This document shows positions 25,823 to 36,300 of a stretch of 64,000 nt of DNA, one piece after another (within the stretch, counting starts at the first letter, position 1; every line of letters begins with the position of its first letter). A program made the position numbers and the translations under genes. The notes under the pieces are model-generated. The model saw nothing but the letters and a program-made list of their open reading frames with translations. It had not been told where the DNA came from and did not search any database. The stretch is from assembly GCA_965203605.1 (NCBI GenBank), contig OZ241902.1, positions 4,216,001 to 4,280,000 on the forward strand, written 5' to 3'. The DNA comes from JAPOUP01 sp965203605 (GTDB lineage Bacteria > Pseudomonadota > Alphaproteobacteria > Rhodobacterales > Rhodobacteraceae).

Positions 25823-25857
25823 CCTCTCGTTGGGGAGAGGTGTCCCGCACGCCGGGA
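25823..25857 (-). ncRNA. Candidate serC leader: two adjacent hairpins
   Basis: On the minus strand upstream of serC, TCCCG/CGGGA (25843-25857) with a 5-base loop is followed by CCTCTC/GAGAGG (25823-25840) with a 6-base loop, ending about 10 bases before the ribosome site. A hairpin-rich serC motif has been predicted before alphaproteobacterial serC genes; this resembles it in position and composition, though I cannot verify the consensus. It could act as a cis control of serC-serA. Confidence 0.45.
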
Positions 25858-25944
25858 TAGAGAGGTCGAGGGGCGTGCACAAGGGAAATTCAGCCGCAGC
25901 TTTGTCGTTCGGCCAGAAAGTCCCGTTTGAGGAGCCACGATCCT

Positions 25945-26826
25945 GTGCATGTGATTACCTTGATCGCCAACCCAGAACGTCGAAATCTTGATCCGGCGCT
26001 TGTTGACTCGCTGCGGAATGCATGGGGTGGCGGTCCCGTTGCCTGGCTGTCTCCGGATGAGGCCGCCGAATTCGAGATACCTACCGTACCAGGGAACAGA
26101 TGGGAGGTCTGGCAAGACTGCCAGACGATGCAGATCGACCTGGTGGCGCAAAGATCAGGTGGGCGTCGAATGAAGCTTCTGCTGGCGGATATGGACTCAA
26201 CACTGATCCAGCAGGAATGTATTGACGAACTTGCAGCGGAAGCTGGTGTTGGTGACCGTGTAGCTGCGATTACGTCCCGTGCGATGAATGGCGAGATCGG
26301 GTTTGAGGAGGCGCTTCGGGAACGGGTGCGGTTGCTGAAGGGGCTTCCCGTAACCGCGATCCAGAAGGTACTCGACGAAAGGATCACATATATGCCTGGC
26401 GGACGAACGGCCGTGGCGACCATGAAGGCGAACGGTGTCTATGCGGTGCTGGTTTCCGGCGGGTTCACGGCGTTTTCTGGAACGGTGGCTGCGCAGCTGG
26501 GATTCGATGAACATCGAGCGAATAAACTGCTCGTGGCCGGGCAAAGACTGACTGGAGAGGTCGGCGAACCGATTCTCGGCCGGGATGCCAAGGTCGCGGC
26601 GCTGAAGGAGGTTGGTGCCCGCCTCGGAATCAAGGCCAGCGACATGATCGCGGTGGGGGATGGGGCCAACGATCTTGGTATGCTGAAGCTGGCCGGAACC
26701 GGGGTCGCGCTGCATGCCAGGCCTTCGGTCGCGGTCCAGTCCGAGATGCGCGTCAATCATGGAGATCTCACTTCGCTCCTGTATATCCAGGGATATTCCA
26801 GGGAAGAGTTCGTCTCAAGGCGCTGA
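25945..26826 (+). CDS. serB: Phosphoserine phosphatase
   Basis: 293 residues. HAD motif I LLADMDSTLIQQECIDELA with the nucleophile Asp, motif II VLVSGGFTAFSG, motif III Lys in GRDAKVAAL and motif IV IAVGDGANDLGMLK. N-terminal about 80 residues are an ACT-like extension. Last step of serine synthesis. GTG 25945 is 10 bases after GAGGAG; GTG 25951 and TTG 25927 are alternatives. Divergent from serC, so one intergenic region serves the whole pathway. Confidence 0.95.
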   Translation: MHVITLIANPERRNLDPALVDSLRNAWGGGPVAWLSPDEAAEFEIPTVPGNRWEVWQDCQTMQIDLVAQRSGGRRMKLLLADMDSTLIQQECIDELAAEAGVGDRVAAITSRAMNGEIGFEEALRERVRLLKGLPVTAIQKVLDERITYMPGGRTAVATMKANGVYAVLVSGGFTAFSGTVAAQLGFDEHRANKLLVAGQRLTGEVGEPILGRDAKVAALKEVGARLGIKASDMIAVGDGANDLGMLKLAGTGVALHARPSVAVQSEMRVNHGDLTSLLYIQGYSREEFVSRR

Positions 26827-27036
26827 CATCTGGTGATTGGCATGGTATGGTCAGGGAATTGGGCATGCGGTTGCATCCTTGTTTCCAAGTGTCTATTCCT
26901 GAATTGGCGCTCTTGGCACCGGTGCGCACGTAAGCATAATACAGGGTGCACCGGCAGTCTTGTGCCTTCGCGGAGAGGCCGTCACGGAACAGCCGGGAAT
27001 TGAGGCGAAGTGTTGACACGCGAGGGCAGAAGACAG

Positions 27037-27591
27037 ATGCGCTCAGGAATATTTCGCGGATTGGCCATAATGGCGGCGGTCCTGTCCGCCAGTCCAGTCA
27101 TGGCCCAGGCCGACCCGGATCGAAAATCAGATAATCGGGTCGCTGTTCACAAGGACTGGAGTGTATTCGAGGAAGCTGGCCCGACAGCGTATTGCTGGAG
27201 CGCCTCGCAGCCGAAGGAGTCTGTTCACACGCGCGGCGGCAAGCCCGTATCCGTGCGTCGTGGCGACATACTGCTCCTCATTTCATTCATTCCGGAGAGG
27301 AACGTAAGCGGTCAGGTTTCGTTTTTGAGCGGCTATCCGTTTCGAGAGGGAGCGGAGGTAAGTGTGGACATAGATGGCAGGAAGTTCAGCCTGTATTCGG
27401 GGGAAAAGGATACAGAGAAAGAAACGGCTTGGACGATCTCGGACGAGGAGGACAGGAAACTGGTCGAAGCCCTGAAGCTGGGAAACGAAGCTGTTGTCGT
27501 TGGCGTGTCCAGTCGGGGGACGACGACGAGGGATACATTTTCGCTGATCGGTATCACCGCGGCGATTGAGGATGCCCGAGCGCGCTGTTAG
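27037..27591 (+). CDS. Invasion-associated locus B (IalB)-family periplasmic protein, copy 1
   Basis: 184 residues. Signal peptide MRSGIFRGLAIMAAVLSASP ending VMAQA, then the IalB core: DWSVFEEAGPTAYCWSASQP, LLLISFIPERNVSGQVSFLS, SGYPFREGAEVSVDIDG, and a C-terminal Cys that could pair with the YCW Cys. ATG 27037 is chosen since the sequence before it (GAAGACAG) is identical to that before copy 2. Exported; function in this family is poorly defined. Confidence 0.8.
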   Translation: MRSGIFRGLAIMAAVLSASPVMAQADPDRKSDNRVAVHKDWSVFEEAGPTAYCWSASQPKESVHTRGGKPVSVRRGDILLLISFIPERNVSGQVSFLSGYPFREGAEVSVDIDGRKFSLYSGEKDTEKETAWTISDEEDRKLVEALKLGNEAVVVGVSSRGTTTRDTFSLIGITAAIEDARARC

Positions 27592-27643
27592 CAATGCGAT
27601 GTACGTTGCAGCGAAGGATCCCGAAGCACCTTACGGAAGACAG

Positions 27644-28192
27644 ATGTACCCGTGGGTAGTTTGTGGTTTGGCCGCAGCCGCGGTCGCCTGTTGCGCCGGT
27701 TCGGTGATGGCTCAGGTCGAGGAGCCGCCGCGAGAGTCGAAAGACCCCGTAGCTGTGCATAGGGACTGGTACGTGTATGAGGAAACCAGCCCGACAAAAT
27801 ACTGCTGGACCGCCTCGCAGCCAGAGGACTCCATGCACAAACGCGATGGCCGGGTTGTGTCTGTCCCTCGCGGTCAAATTCTTCTCTACATTTCCTTCAT
27901 TCCGGAAAAGAACGTGAACGGCGCGATTTCGTTTTTGAGCGGCTATCCGTTTCGGGATGGCGCCGCTGTCACGGTGGACATCGATGGTGAGGAGTTCAGG
28001 CTGTTTGCGTTGGGAGATACGGCCTGGACGAATTCTGACCAGGACGACAGGGAAATGGTAGAGGCTCTGAAGCGCGGTAGGGAAGCCGTGGTCGTTGGCG
28101 TGTCAAGCCGCGGGACCGTAACGACCGATACCTTTTCGCTCATGGGTGTGACGGCCGCTGTCGAGGATGCCCGGAAACGCTGCGGTGGCTGA
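27644..28192 (+). CDS. IalB-family periplasmic protein, copy 2
   Basis: 182 residues, clearly a paralogue of the preceding gene: DWYVYEETSPTKYCWTASQP, YISFIPEKNVNGAISFLS and SGYPFRDGAAVTVDIDG align along the length. It has its own signal peptide (MYPWVVCGLAAAAVACCAGS, cleavage near VMAQ). The region between lysine/glutamate runs is shorter than in copy 1 by a few residues. A tandem duplication, diverged enough that both are likely maintained. ATG 27644; upstream in-frame ATGs lack a matching ribosome site. Confidence 0.8.
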   Translation: MYPWVVCGLAAAAVACCAGSVMAQVEEPPRESKDPVAVHRDWYVYEETSPTKYCWTASQPEDSMHKRDGRVVSVPRGQILLYISFIPEKNVNGAISFLSGYPFRDGAAVTVDIDGEEFRLFALGDTAWTNSDQDDREMVEALKRGREAVVVGVSSRGTVTTDTFSLMGVTAAVEDARKRCGG

Positions 28193-28219
28193 ACCGGGGT
28201 GTTTGAGACCCAAGTGCGA

Positions 28220-28753
28220 ATGCCTGAAGCGGGTTCAAACATATCTGGTGCGATGGGCAGCGGCTTTGACAGGTCATTCCGATTTGGTTCCGCTGTTGAG
28301 ACTGCGGCCATGGCCACGGCACTGGCACCCACACTGTGCCCGGGTGACGTGATTCTTCTTGAGGGCGGACTTGGCTCGGGAAAGACCCATTTCGCCCGAT
28401 CGTTGATTCAGGCACGATTGGCGGAGGTTGACCGGGTCGAGGAGATCCCGTCACCGACCTTCACCCTCGTTCAGGTCTATTCGGACGACAGAACCGAACT
28501 GTGGCATGTCGACCTGTACCGCCTGACGGGACCGGACGACGTTGCTGAGCTTGGATTGGAAGACGCATTCGACGAAGCGGTATGTTTGGTGGAGTGGCCT
28601 GACAGGATGGGAGGTCTGGCTCCCGATGATGCCCTGAACCTGCGACTCGAGATGACCACCGTTCCAGGCGAGAGACTGGCGCGGGCAACCTCTTCCTGCG
28701 GAAAGTGGGAAACCCGGTTCCGGTTCATTTCGCCGGAGGGTTCCGATGGATGA
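28220..28753 (+). CDS. tsaE: tRNA t6A-biosynthesis ATPase TsaE
   Basis: About 177 residues. Walker A EGGLGSGKTHFARSLI, SPTFTLVQVY switch region, HVDLYRLTGPDDVAELGLED and LVEWPDRMG are the standard TsaE landmarks. With TsaB/TsaD it completes N6-threonylcarbamoyladenosine on tRNA position 37. Start is uncertain (GTG 28199, ATG 28220, ATG 28253). Opens the overlapping unit tsaE-amgK-murU-addB-addA; amgK begins 8 bases before its stop. Confidence 0.92.
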   Translation: MPEAGSNISGAMGSGFDRSFRFGSAVETAAMATALAPTLCPGDVILLEGGLGSGKTHFARSLIQARLAEVDRVEEIPSPTFTLVQVYSDDRTELWHVDLYRLTGPDDVAELGLEDAFDEAVCLVEWPDRMGGLAPDDALNLRLEMTTVPGERLARATSSCGKWETRFRFISPEGSDG

Positions 28754-29762
28754 CCGGCTTCGCCTCGCAACCGCCTTTGTCGACGGAACGGCGTTCGCAG
28801 GATGGGACATGGAACCACTCGCCGGGGACGCGTCCTCCCGACGGTATTTCCGTCTGCGAAATGACGGGCACACTGCGGTTCTGATGGACGCGCCGCCGGA
28901 AAACGCGCAGAGTGTCGCGCAGTTTCTGGACGTGGCGCGCTTTCTCGAGAGTCTGGATCTGAGCGCTCCAGCGGTTCTGGCGGAGGACCGGACAGCGGGC
29001 TTTGCGGTTCTTGAGGATTTTGGCGATCGTTCATTCGCGGGACTTGCCCATCAACAGCCGGATCTGGAAGCGCTCCTTTATGAGACCGCAACAGATGTTC
29101 TGGTGGCTCTTGATGGATGTGCCATCCCGGCATTCGTGCCGAACTTCGAGGCTGGTGCAATGGCGGCGCAGACCGAACCTGTCTTTGAGTGGTACCGACG
29201 TGGCATCAAGGCGATCCGGGGCACGGGATTCCGCCGGCTCAAGGCGGAACTCGAGGCTGTGCTCATGGCAACGGAATTGGGTTCGCCCAGGCTAATGCTA
29301 AGGGACTTCCATTCGGAGAACCTGATGTGGTTACCTGACCGTAGCGGTGTCCGGCGGCTGGGCCTGCTCGATTTCCAGGATGCGATGGCAGGGCCCCCCG
29401 GATACGATCTGGTGTCACTGCTTCTCGACGCCCGGCGGGATGTCAATCCAGCTATCTCCAGCACTGCCAAACACCGATTCATCAGGGCGACGGGGTATGA
29501 TTCGATAGCGTTCGAAGCGACCTTCGCCGCGATTGGTGTGCAACGCAATCTGCGTATCCTGGGCGTCTTCGCCCGACTGGCGATCGAGGTTGGAAAGCCA
29601 CGCTATCTCGACTTCATTCCCAGGGTCTGGCAGCGTATGGCGGTCTGCCTGTCCCATCCTTCCCTGTCAGAGGTTGCGGAAATCGTCGCCGAAGACCTGC
29701 CGGAACCGACGCCCGGCAACTTGCGTGAATTGAGGAAGAGATGCCGCCAAAGCCACCATTGA
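28746..29762 (+). CDS. amgK: Anomeric N-acetylmuramate/GlcNAc kinase-like phosphotransferase
   Basis: 338 residues with the aminoglycoside-phosphotransferase fold: SSRRYFRLRNDG, VLEDFGDRSFAGL, Brenner motif LMLRDFHSENLMW with catalytic Asp, and LGLLDFQDAMAGPPGYDL for Mg. Adjacent murU identifies it as AmgK, which phosphorylates the anomeric carbon of MurNAc from recycled cell wall. Overlaps tsaE by 8 bases and murU by 22. Confidence 0.88.
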   Translation: MDDRLRLATAFVDGTAFAGWDMEPLAGDASSRRYFRLRNDGHTAVLMDAPPENAQSVAQFLDVARFLESLDLSAPAVLAEDRTAGFAVLEDFGDRSFAGLAHQQPDLEALLYETATDVLVALDGCAIPAFVPNFEAGAMAAQTEPVFEWYRRGIKAIRGTGFRRLKAELEAVLMATELGSPRLMLRDFHSENLMWLPDRSGVRRLGLLDFQDAMAGPPGYDLVSLLLDARRDVNPAISSTAKHRFIRATGYDSIAFEATFAAIGVQRNLRILGVFARLAIEVGKPRYLDFIPRVWQRMAVCLSHPSLSEVAEIVAEDLPEPTPGNLRELRKRCRQSHH

Positions 29763-30418
29763 TGCTTTTCGCCGCCGGTTCTGGAGCTCGGATGATGCCC
29801 TTGACCGAATCCCGTCCCAAACCATTGGTCGAGGTGGCTGGGCGACCACTGATCGATCATGCGATCGACGTCGCACACGAAGCCGGCATCCGAAGAATCG
29901 TGGCGAATACCCATTACCGATCCGAAATGCTGGAAAGCCATCTCGACCGTGTGGAAGTGACCACGATTTTCGAACCAGAGCTGCTTGACACTGGCGGAGG
30001 GGTTCTCAACGCTCTGCCTCATCTGGGTGCGGATGTTGTTTTCACGCTGAACACCGATGCGGTGTGGCGCGGTGACAATCCGCTTTCGACCCTTCTCGCC
30101 TTCTGGTGCCCGGACGTGATGGAGGCAATGCTGCTTCTGGTGCGGCTGAACAGGGCATCCGGTCATCTGGGTGCTGGCGATTTCAGGATGGACGCCGACG
30201 GACGTCTTCTTCGTGGACCTGGTCTTGTGTATACAGGCGCACAGATCATGAAGACCGGTCGCCTGAGTGTTGCTCAGGATGACGTGTTTTCGCTGAACCT
30301 GATTTGGGACGGGATGATCGCTGACGGCACGTTGTTCGGTCTGGAGTATCAGGGAGCGTGGTGCGATGTCGGTCGGCCTGAATGTGTCCCGCTGGCGGAG
30401 GAAATTCTGGATGTTTGA
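29741..30418 (+). CDS. murU: N-acetylmuramate-1-phosphate uridylyltransferase
   Basis: 225 residues. Nucleotidyltransferase signature AAGSGARMMPLTESRPKPLV, TGGGVLNALPHLG, and a C-terminal WCDVGRPE. With AmgK it makes UDP-MurNAc directly from salvaged MurNAc, bypassing MurA and therefore fosfomycin. ATG 29741 is inside amgK; ATG 29762 at the amgK stop is an alternative. addB begins 8 bases before its stop. Confidence 0.88.
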   Translation: MPPKPPLMLFAAGSGARMMPLTESRPKPLVEVAGRPLIDHAIDVAHEAGIRRIVANTHYRSEMLESHLDRVEVTTIFEPELLDTGGGVLNALPHLGADVVFTLNTDAVWRGDNPLSTLLAFWCPDVMEAMLLLVRLNRASGHLGAGDFRMDADGRLLRGPGLVYTGAQIMKTGRLSVAQDDVFSLNLIWDGMIADGTLFGLEYQGAWCDVGRPECVPLAEEILDV

Positions 30419-33356
30419 GCCGTCGCTGCGACCCAGACTGTTCGGCGTGCCGCCGGGCGTGGATTTTCCGAGGGCGCTGATCGGGGGATTGCGCCGTCGT
30501 CTGAGGGGCCAACCATCTGAAGCCCTCGCCAGGGTCGAGATCTTCGTCAACTCGCGTGCGATGCAATGGCGGTTGAAGTCGCTCTTCATGCAAGGTCCTG
30601 CGACACTTGTTCCGCGTATACAGGTTGTCACTGATCTTTCGCGTGATGTCCGCTTCCTCGACATCCCCCTTCCGGCGTCCCCGTTGCGACGGCGGCTGGA
30701 ACTCACCCAGTTGGTCGGAAAGCTGCTTGAACTGCAGCCGGACCTCGCGCCCCGCTCGGCGTTGTTTGCGTTGGCGGACAGCCTCGCTGGACTTCTGGAC
30801 GAAATGCAGAGCGAAGGCGTTACACCCGAGTGCATTCGGGACCTTGATGTGGTGGATGTCTCGGGACACTGGCAGCGCGGTCTTCAGTTTGTGTCACTTG
30901 TCGAAAGATACTTCGCATCGGAGTTCCAACAGGGTCTGGACGCCCTGTCGCGGCAACGGCTGGTGGCCGAGAGACTCGCCGAAGAGTGGTCGGAAGAGCC
31001 CCCCGCGCATCCTATCATTGTCGCTGGTTCCACTGGATCCAGAGGAGCCACAGCGCTGTTCATGCGGGCGGTGGCGCAGCTTCCACAAGGTGCGGTCGTT
31101 CTACCGTGCATGGACTTCGATCTTCCGCCATCCGTGTGGGAGCGTCTGGGGGATGCGCTTACCACTCAGGACCATCCGCAGTACCGGTTTGCCCGTCTCT
31201 GTGGTGATCTTGGCAGCCTGCCCGCCGAAATCCGGCCTTGGGAGCCGTCGTTGCAGCCGCCTTCTCCGGAACGTAACCGTCTTGTTTCCCTGGCGCTGAG
31301 GCCCGCACCGGTCACCGACCAGTGGCTAGCCGAAGGTGCCGGTCTTGCTGGAATCAGGCAGGCGACCGAGGCGATTACGCTGATTGAAGCACCTTCGCCC
31401 AGGGCCGAAGCCTCCGCCGTCGCTCTTATGCTTAGGCACGCCGTGGAGAAGGACAGGACGGCGGCCCTCCTGACGGCAGATCGCACGTTGACCCGGGAGG
31501 TCATCGCCGCCCTTGATCGTTGGGCCATCAGGCCCGATGACTCTGCAGGGACGCCGCTTCCATTGACGGCGGCTGGTCGGTTCCTACGGCAGGTGGCGGA
31601 CCTGTTTGGCCAGGCCCTGAGCGGCACTTCCCTGCTTGCCCTGCTCAAACATCCTCTGAGCAACGCCAGTGCCGCCGATCGCACCGCGCATCTGAGGAAT
31701 ACGCGTGCTCTGGAACTGAAGCTGCGCCGGTCGGGGCCGTCATTCCCCGGTGCCAGTGATCTGCGCCGATGGGCGGCGAATTCCGATTCGCAGCGGTTGG
31801 AGTGGGCGGAATGGCTTGCCTGCCTGCTCGATGGGCTTTCCGAAGTCGGTGAACGCAGCCTGACCGAACATGTGGACCATCACATCCGTCTCGCGGAATC
31901 CCTGGCCGCGGGTCCCGCCGCGGAGGATTCCAGCAGGCTTTGGGAAGGACAGGCCAACGCAAGGGTGTGGGAGGTGGTCGACGAACTGAGCCGTGAGGCA
32001 AGGTACGGCGGGATGCTGACACCGACGGACTATGCGTCCCTGTTCGACTCGGTTCTTTGGCGGGCCCCTGCCGTACCCACTGTTACCACGGTGCATCACC
32101 ATATCATGATCTGGGGGCCCCAACAGTCGCGCGTTCAGGGGGCGGACCTGGTGATTCTCGCCGGGATGAATGAGGGACACTGGCCCGTGGCTTCCCCTCC
32201 CGATCCTTGGCTCAATCGGCAGTTGCGGGCTCAGGCAGGCCTTCTCTTGCCGGAACGCGCCATCGGTCTCGCGGCGCACGACCTGCAGCAGGCGATCGCC
32301 GCACCTGAAACTGTTCTTTCGCGGGCCATTCGTGATTCCGAATCACCGACGGTTCAGTCGCGTTGGCTCAACCGCCTGACCAATCTGCTTGAGGGCCTGT
32401 CCGACGACGGAGCCGAGGCCCTTGTGGATATGCGAATGCGTGGAAATCACTGGCTTGAACTGGCGCAGCGGCTTGATATGCCCGAGGAAAGAACTCCCAG
32501 TGCGCCCCGACCAGCACCACGGCCACCGGTAACGTATCGTCCGACCAGGATTTCGGTCACCGAAGTTGAGCGGCTGATCCGTGATCCTTACGCGATCTAT
32601 GCCCGGCGAATCCTGGACCTCAGGTCGCTTGATCCACTGCGCCACCTGCCCGATGCACCGATGCGTGGAACGGTAATCCATCAGATCGTCGAGCGATTCA
32701 TCGGCGAAGAACTGGTTGGAGACCATGCAACCGACTGTGCCCGATTGCTGCAGGTCGCGGATGATGTGATGGAAACCGAAGTCGAATGGCCGGCGACCCG
32801 CCGGCTCTGGCGCGCCAGACTGGCAGGAATCGCCGATTGGTTTGTTGCCGGGGAGGCGATACGCCAGGCAGGTGCACGGCCGGTGGCACTCGAACGCTCG
32901 GGGAGTTTCCTCCTGCCGCAGACAAAGGTTACCCTTCACGGTAAAATTGACCGAATCGACCGACGGGAGGATGGGTCGCTCCTGGTCTACGACTACAAGA
33001 CCGGAACGCCGCCGACCAGAAGCCAGCAGGAGCACTTCGACAAGCAGCTGTTACTGTCGGCTATCCTGATCGAACACGGTGCGGTGGAGTCTCTCGAAGC
33101 GGGAACGGTTGCCGGGGCGGCTTACCTTGGGCTCGGGACCAATCCGAAGATCGAGTCCACAGACCTGGATGAATGTACGACACAGGACACCCTGGAGGAA
33201 CTGGAGTGTCTCCTGGCGAAATACCGGTCTCCCGAGCGGGGATATATGTCGCGCCGGGCAGTGAGGTCGGTGTCATATGGGGGCGATTTCGACCATCTGG
33301 CGCGATTCGGGGAGTGGAGTGACAGCGATGATCCGACACCGCAGGACGTTGGCTGA
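30411..33356 (+). CDS. addB: AddB subunit of the AddAB helicase-nuclease
   Basis: 981 residues, usual for alphaproteobacterial AddB. An N-terminal helicase-like half with a degenerate P-loop (VAGSTGSRGATALFMRAVAQ), a central VILAGMNEGHWP, and a C-terminal PD-(D/E)xK nuclease: IDRIDRREDGSLLVYDYKTG then QLLLSAILIEHG. Processes double-strand ends for RecA recombination. ATG 30411 overlaps the murU stop; the stop overlaps the addA start as TGATG. Confidence 0.94.
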   Translation: MFEPSLRPRLFGVPPGVDFPRALIGGLRRRLRGQPSEALARVEIFVNSRAMQWRLKSLFMQGPATLVPRIQVVTDLSRDVRFLDIPLPASPLRRRLELTQLVGKLLELQPDLAPRSALFALADSLAGLLDEMQSEGVTPECIRDLDVVDVSGHWQRGLQFVSLVERYFASEFQQGLDALSRQRLVAERLAEEWSEEPPAHPIIVAGSTGSRGATALFMRAVAQLPQGAVVLPCMDFDLPPSVWERLGDALTTQDHPQYRFARLCGDLGSLPAEIRPWEPSLQPPSPERNRLVSLALRPAPVTDQWLAEGAGLAGIRQATEAITLIEAPSPRAEASAVALMLRHAVEKDRTAALLTADRTLTREVIAALDRWAIRPDDSAGTPLPLTAAGRFLRQVADLFGQALSGTSLLALLKHPLSNASAADRTAHLRNTRALELKLRRSGPSFPGASDLRRWAANSDSQRLEWAEWLACLLDGLSEVGERSLTEHVDHHIRLAESLAAGPAAEDSSRLWEGQANARVWEVVDELSREARYGGMLTPTDYASLFDSVLWRAPAVPTVTTVHHHIMIWGPQQSRVQGADLVILAGMNEGHWPVASPPDPWLNRQLRAQAGLLLPERAIGLAAHDLQQAIAAPETVLSRAIRDSESPTVQSRWLNRLTNLLEGLSDDGAEALVDMRMRGNHWLELAQRLDMPEERTPSAPRPAPRPPVTYRPTRISVTEVERLIRDPYAIYARRILDLRSLDPLRHLPDAPMRGTVIHQIVERFIGEELVGDHATDCARLLQVADDVMETEVEWPATRRLWRARLAGIADWFVAGEAIRQAGARPVALERSGSFLLPQTKVTLHGKIDRIDRREDGSLLVYDYKTGTPPTRSQQEHFDKQLLLSAILIEHGAVESLEAGTVAGAAYLGLGTNPKIESTDLDECTTQDTLEELECLLAKYRSPERGYMSRRAVRSVSYGGDFDHLARFGEWSDSDDPTPQDVG

Positions 33357-36300
33357 TGGACTCCGTGAAATCGCCAAGGGGCAGTAAGGTGTTGGACGAT
33401 GCGACACAAAGGCAGAACGAGGCGGCCGCCCCGGCCGCCTCGACCTGGCTGTCCGCGAATGCGGGTTCGGGAAAGACCCGGGTTCTGACCGACAGGGTCG
33501 CGAGGCTGCTGCTCGATGGAGTCGCTCCCCGAAACATCCTTTGCCTGACCTATACGAAGGCCGCTGCGTCGGAAATGCAGAACCGGCTATTCAGGCGGCT
33601 CGGCTCCTGGTCGATGAAGCCGGACGGCGAACTGACGGTTGAACTGGAAGGGCTTGGTGTCGACGAGGTCTCCGATCCTTCGAGATTGGCGGCGGCGCGG
33701 CGTCTCTTCGCCCGCGCCATTGAGACGCCCGGTGGATTGCGCATCCAGACTATCCATTCGTTCTGCGCTTCGCTGCTCCGTCGTTTCCCGTTGGAAGCAG
33801 GTGTGACACCGGGCTTTCGCGAGATGGACGACCGATCCAGCGCCGTGCTTCTCGATGAGGTTCTGGACGCACTTGCCGCCGGTCCTGAGGTGACGGCAGT
33901 GGATGCATTGGCCGAGCACTGTACCGAAAGCGGTCTCGGAGAACTTCTGCGGGCCGTCGTATCGAATCGGGAATCCTTCGACGACGTCCACAGCCATGAC
34001 GAAATTCTCCATTGGTTCGGCTTGCCGGTCGGTTACGACGAGGCCCGGGCAGTCAGGGAAACCTTCGATGGCGGTGAACAAGACCTCTTCGACGAGGTGC
34101 TGCCGGTGATGCGGGAGAGCACCAAACCGACGGACCGGCGCGTAGCCGCATACCTCAGCCGGATCGACTGGTCCGCTCCGGGCATGGGCGAACTCGAGAC
34201 CTGTATCAAGGTCTTTCTCACTGGGGAAAATGCCAAGGTGCCGTTTTCGGCGAAGATTGGCCGCGTTCCCACCAATAACTGCCGAAGGGCACTTGGGCCT
34301 GCTGGCGCGGCGCTCAACCGGCTGATGGAGCGTGTCGAAACTGTGCGGGACCGTCTCATGAGCCTGGAGGCTGCCAGGAAAACACACGCACTTCATCGGT
34401 TCGCAGCGGCTTTTCTTCCCGCCGTCGAGCGGCGCAAGCAGTTGAGGGGTTGGCTCGACTTCGATGACCTGATCCTGCGGACGAAGGCGCTGCTGACGGA
34501 CGATGCCGTGGCGTCCTGGGTTCTCTATCGACTCGACGGTGGCCTGGACCACATTCTGGTCGATGAAGCGCAGGACACCAGTCCGGAACAGTGGACGGTG
34601 ATCGAAAGACTGGCCCAGGAGTTCACGACCGGTATCGGGGCACATGATGGAACCCGGCGAACGATTTTCGTTGTGGGAGACAGAAAGCAGTCGATCTATT
34701 CCTTCCAGGGTGCGGACCCCCGGGAGTTCGAACGCATGCGCCAGCACTTTGCCGAACGGTTGCAAGGTGTGAACCAGGATCTGCGCTCAAGGAAGCTGGA
34801 ACACTCGTTTCGGTCGTCGAGCGCGATTCTGGAGCTCGTCGACAGCGCAATCAATATCGATGGGGCACGGCACAGGGCTTTCCACGCGACGCTTCCGGGC
34901 CGCGTCGACCTATGGCCCGCGGTGCCGAAGGTCGCCGAGCAGGAAAAGAGGGATTGGTTCGATCCGGTTGACCTCATATCGGATGACCATCACGACAACG
35001 TGCTGGCGCGCGCGGTCGCGGGCGAAATCAAGCGCATGATCGAAGTTGAGACGCTTCCGGCGAAAGGTGGTTCCAGACGGCGAATAACGGCGGGGGACTT
35101 CCTGATCCTTGTACGGCGTCGTTCGACGCTGTTTGATGCCATTATCCGGGAATGTAAGGTACTGAGCCTGCCAATCGCCGGTGCCGACCGGCTGGAACTG
35201 GGGGCGGATCTGGCGGTTAATGACATCACGGCGCTGATGGCGTTTCTCGACACGCCTGCTGACGACCTGTCACTCGCGGCCGCACTCAGGTCTCCGCTGT
35301 TCGGATGGTCCGAGGCCGAGCTGTTCGGTCTCGCGGCAGACCGCGGACCTCAGCAGCTCTGGGAAGCGTTGAGGGACCGTAGGGACGAATATCCGGACAC
35401 CATGGCGGTTCTGACTGACCTGCGCGGTCTGATCGACTACATGCGCCCCTTTGATCTGATCGAGAGAATACTGACGCGGCACGACGGTCGGAGAAAGCTC
35501 CTTGCACGGCTGGGACCTGAGGCGGAGGATGGGATCGACGCGCTGCTTTCGCAATCCCTGGCCTACGAGCGGCTGGAGATTCCAACCCTTACCGGCTTCC
35601 TGTCGTGGTTTGGAGCGGAGGACATCGATATCAAGAGGCAGGTGGACAGCGCTGGCGATCTAATCCGCGTCATGACGGTTCATGGAGCGAAGGGGCTTGA
35701 GTCTCCGATCGTGCTTCTGCCCGACACGGCCAAGCGCACGATCTCGCCTAGGGATGAGATCATTCCTTTGCGGCCTGGTTGCATGGTATGGCGTGTGCCG
35801 AAACCGAGTCAGCCGAAGTCAATGATGGAAGCGCTTGAACGGTTGAAGGAAGCGCAGGTCGAAGAGGACCAAAGGCTCCTCTACGTCGCGATGACGCGAG
35901 CGGAAAACTGGTTGATCATCGCCGCTTCCGGTGACGTCGGTGAAGAGGACGAAAGCTGGTACCGGATCGCTGCCAACGCGGTCGAGAGTTTGGATCGTGC
36001 CGAAGAGCTGAAGACACCAACGGGGGACTCAGGTCTTCGATATGCGCATGGAGATTGGGATGCTGGCCTGATAGGCCAATCCAGGATGACGGAGCGTCGG
36101 CAAGTCTCGATCCCTGCCTGGGTGCATCGGACCGCTCCGGAACCAGAGATGCCCCTAGTGCCACGGGCGCCGTCCGACCTTGGAGGTGCCAAATCCCTTC
36201 CCGGCGAAGGGGAGGGGGAGACAAGGGAGGCCCTCCTTCGAAGCGGCACAATGGCTCACAGGATTCTGGAGGTTCTTACGGACATATGCAATCCTGATTG

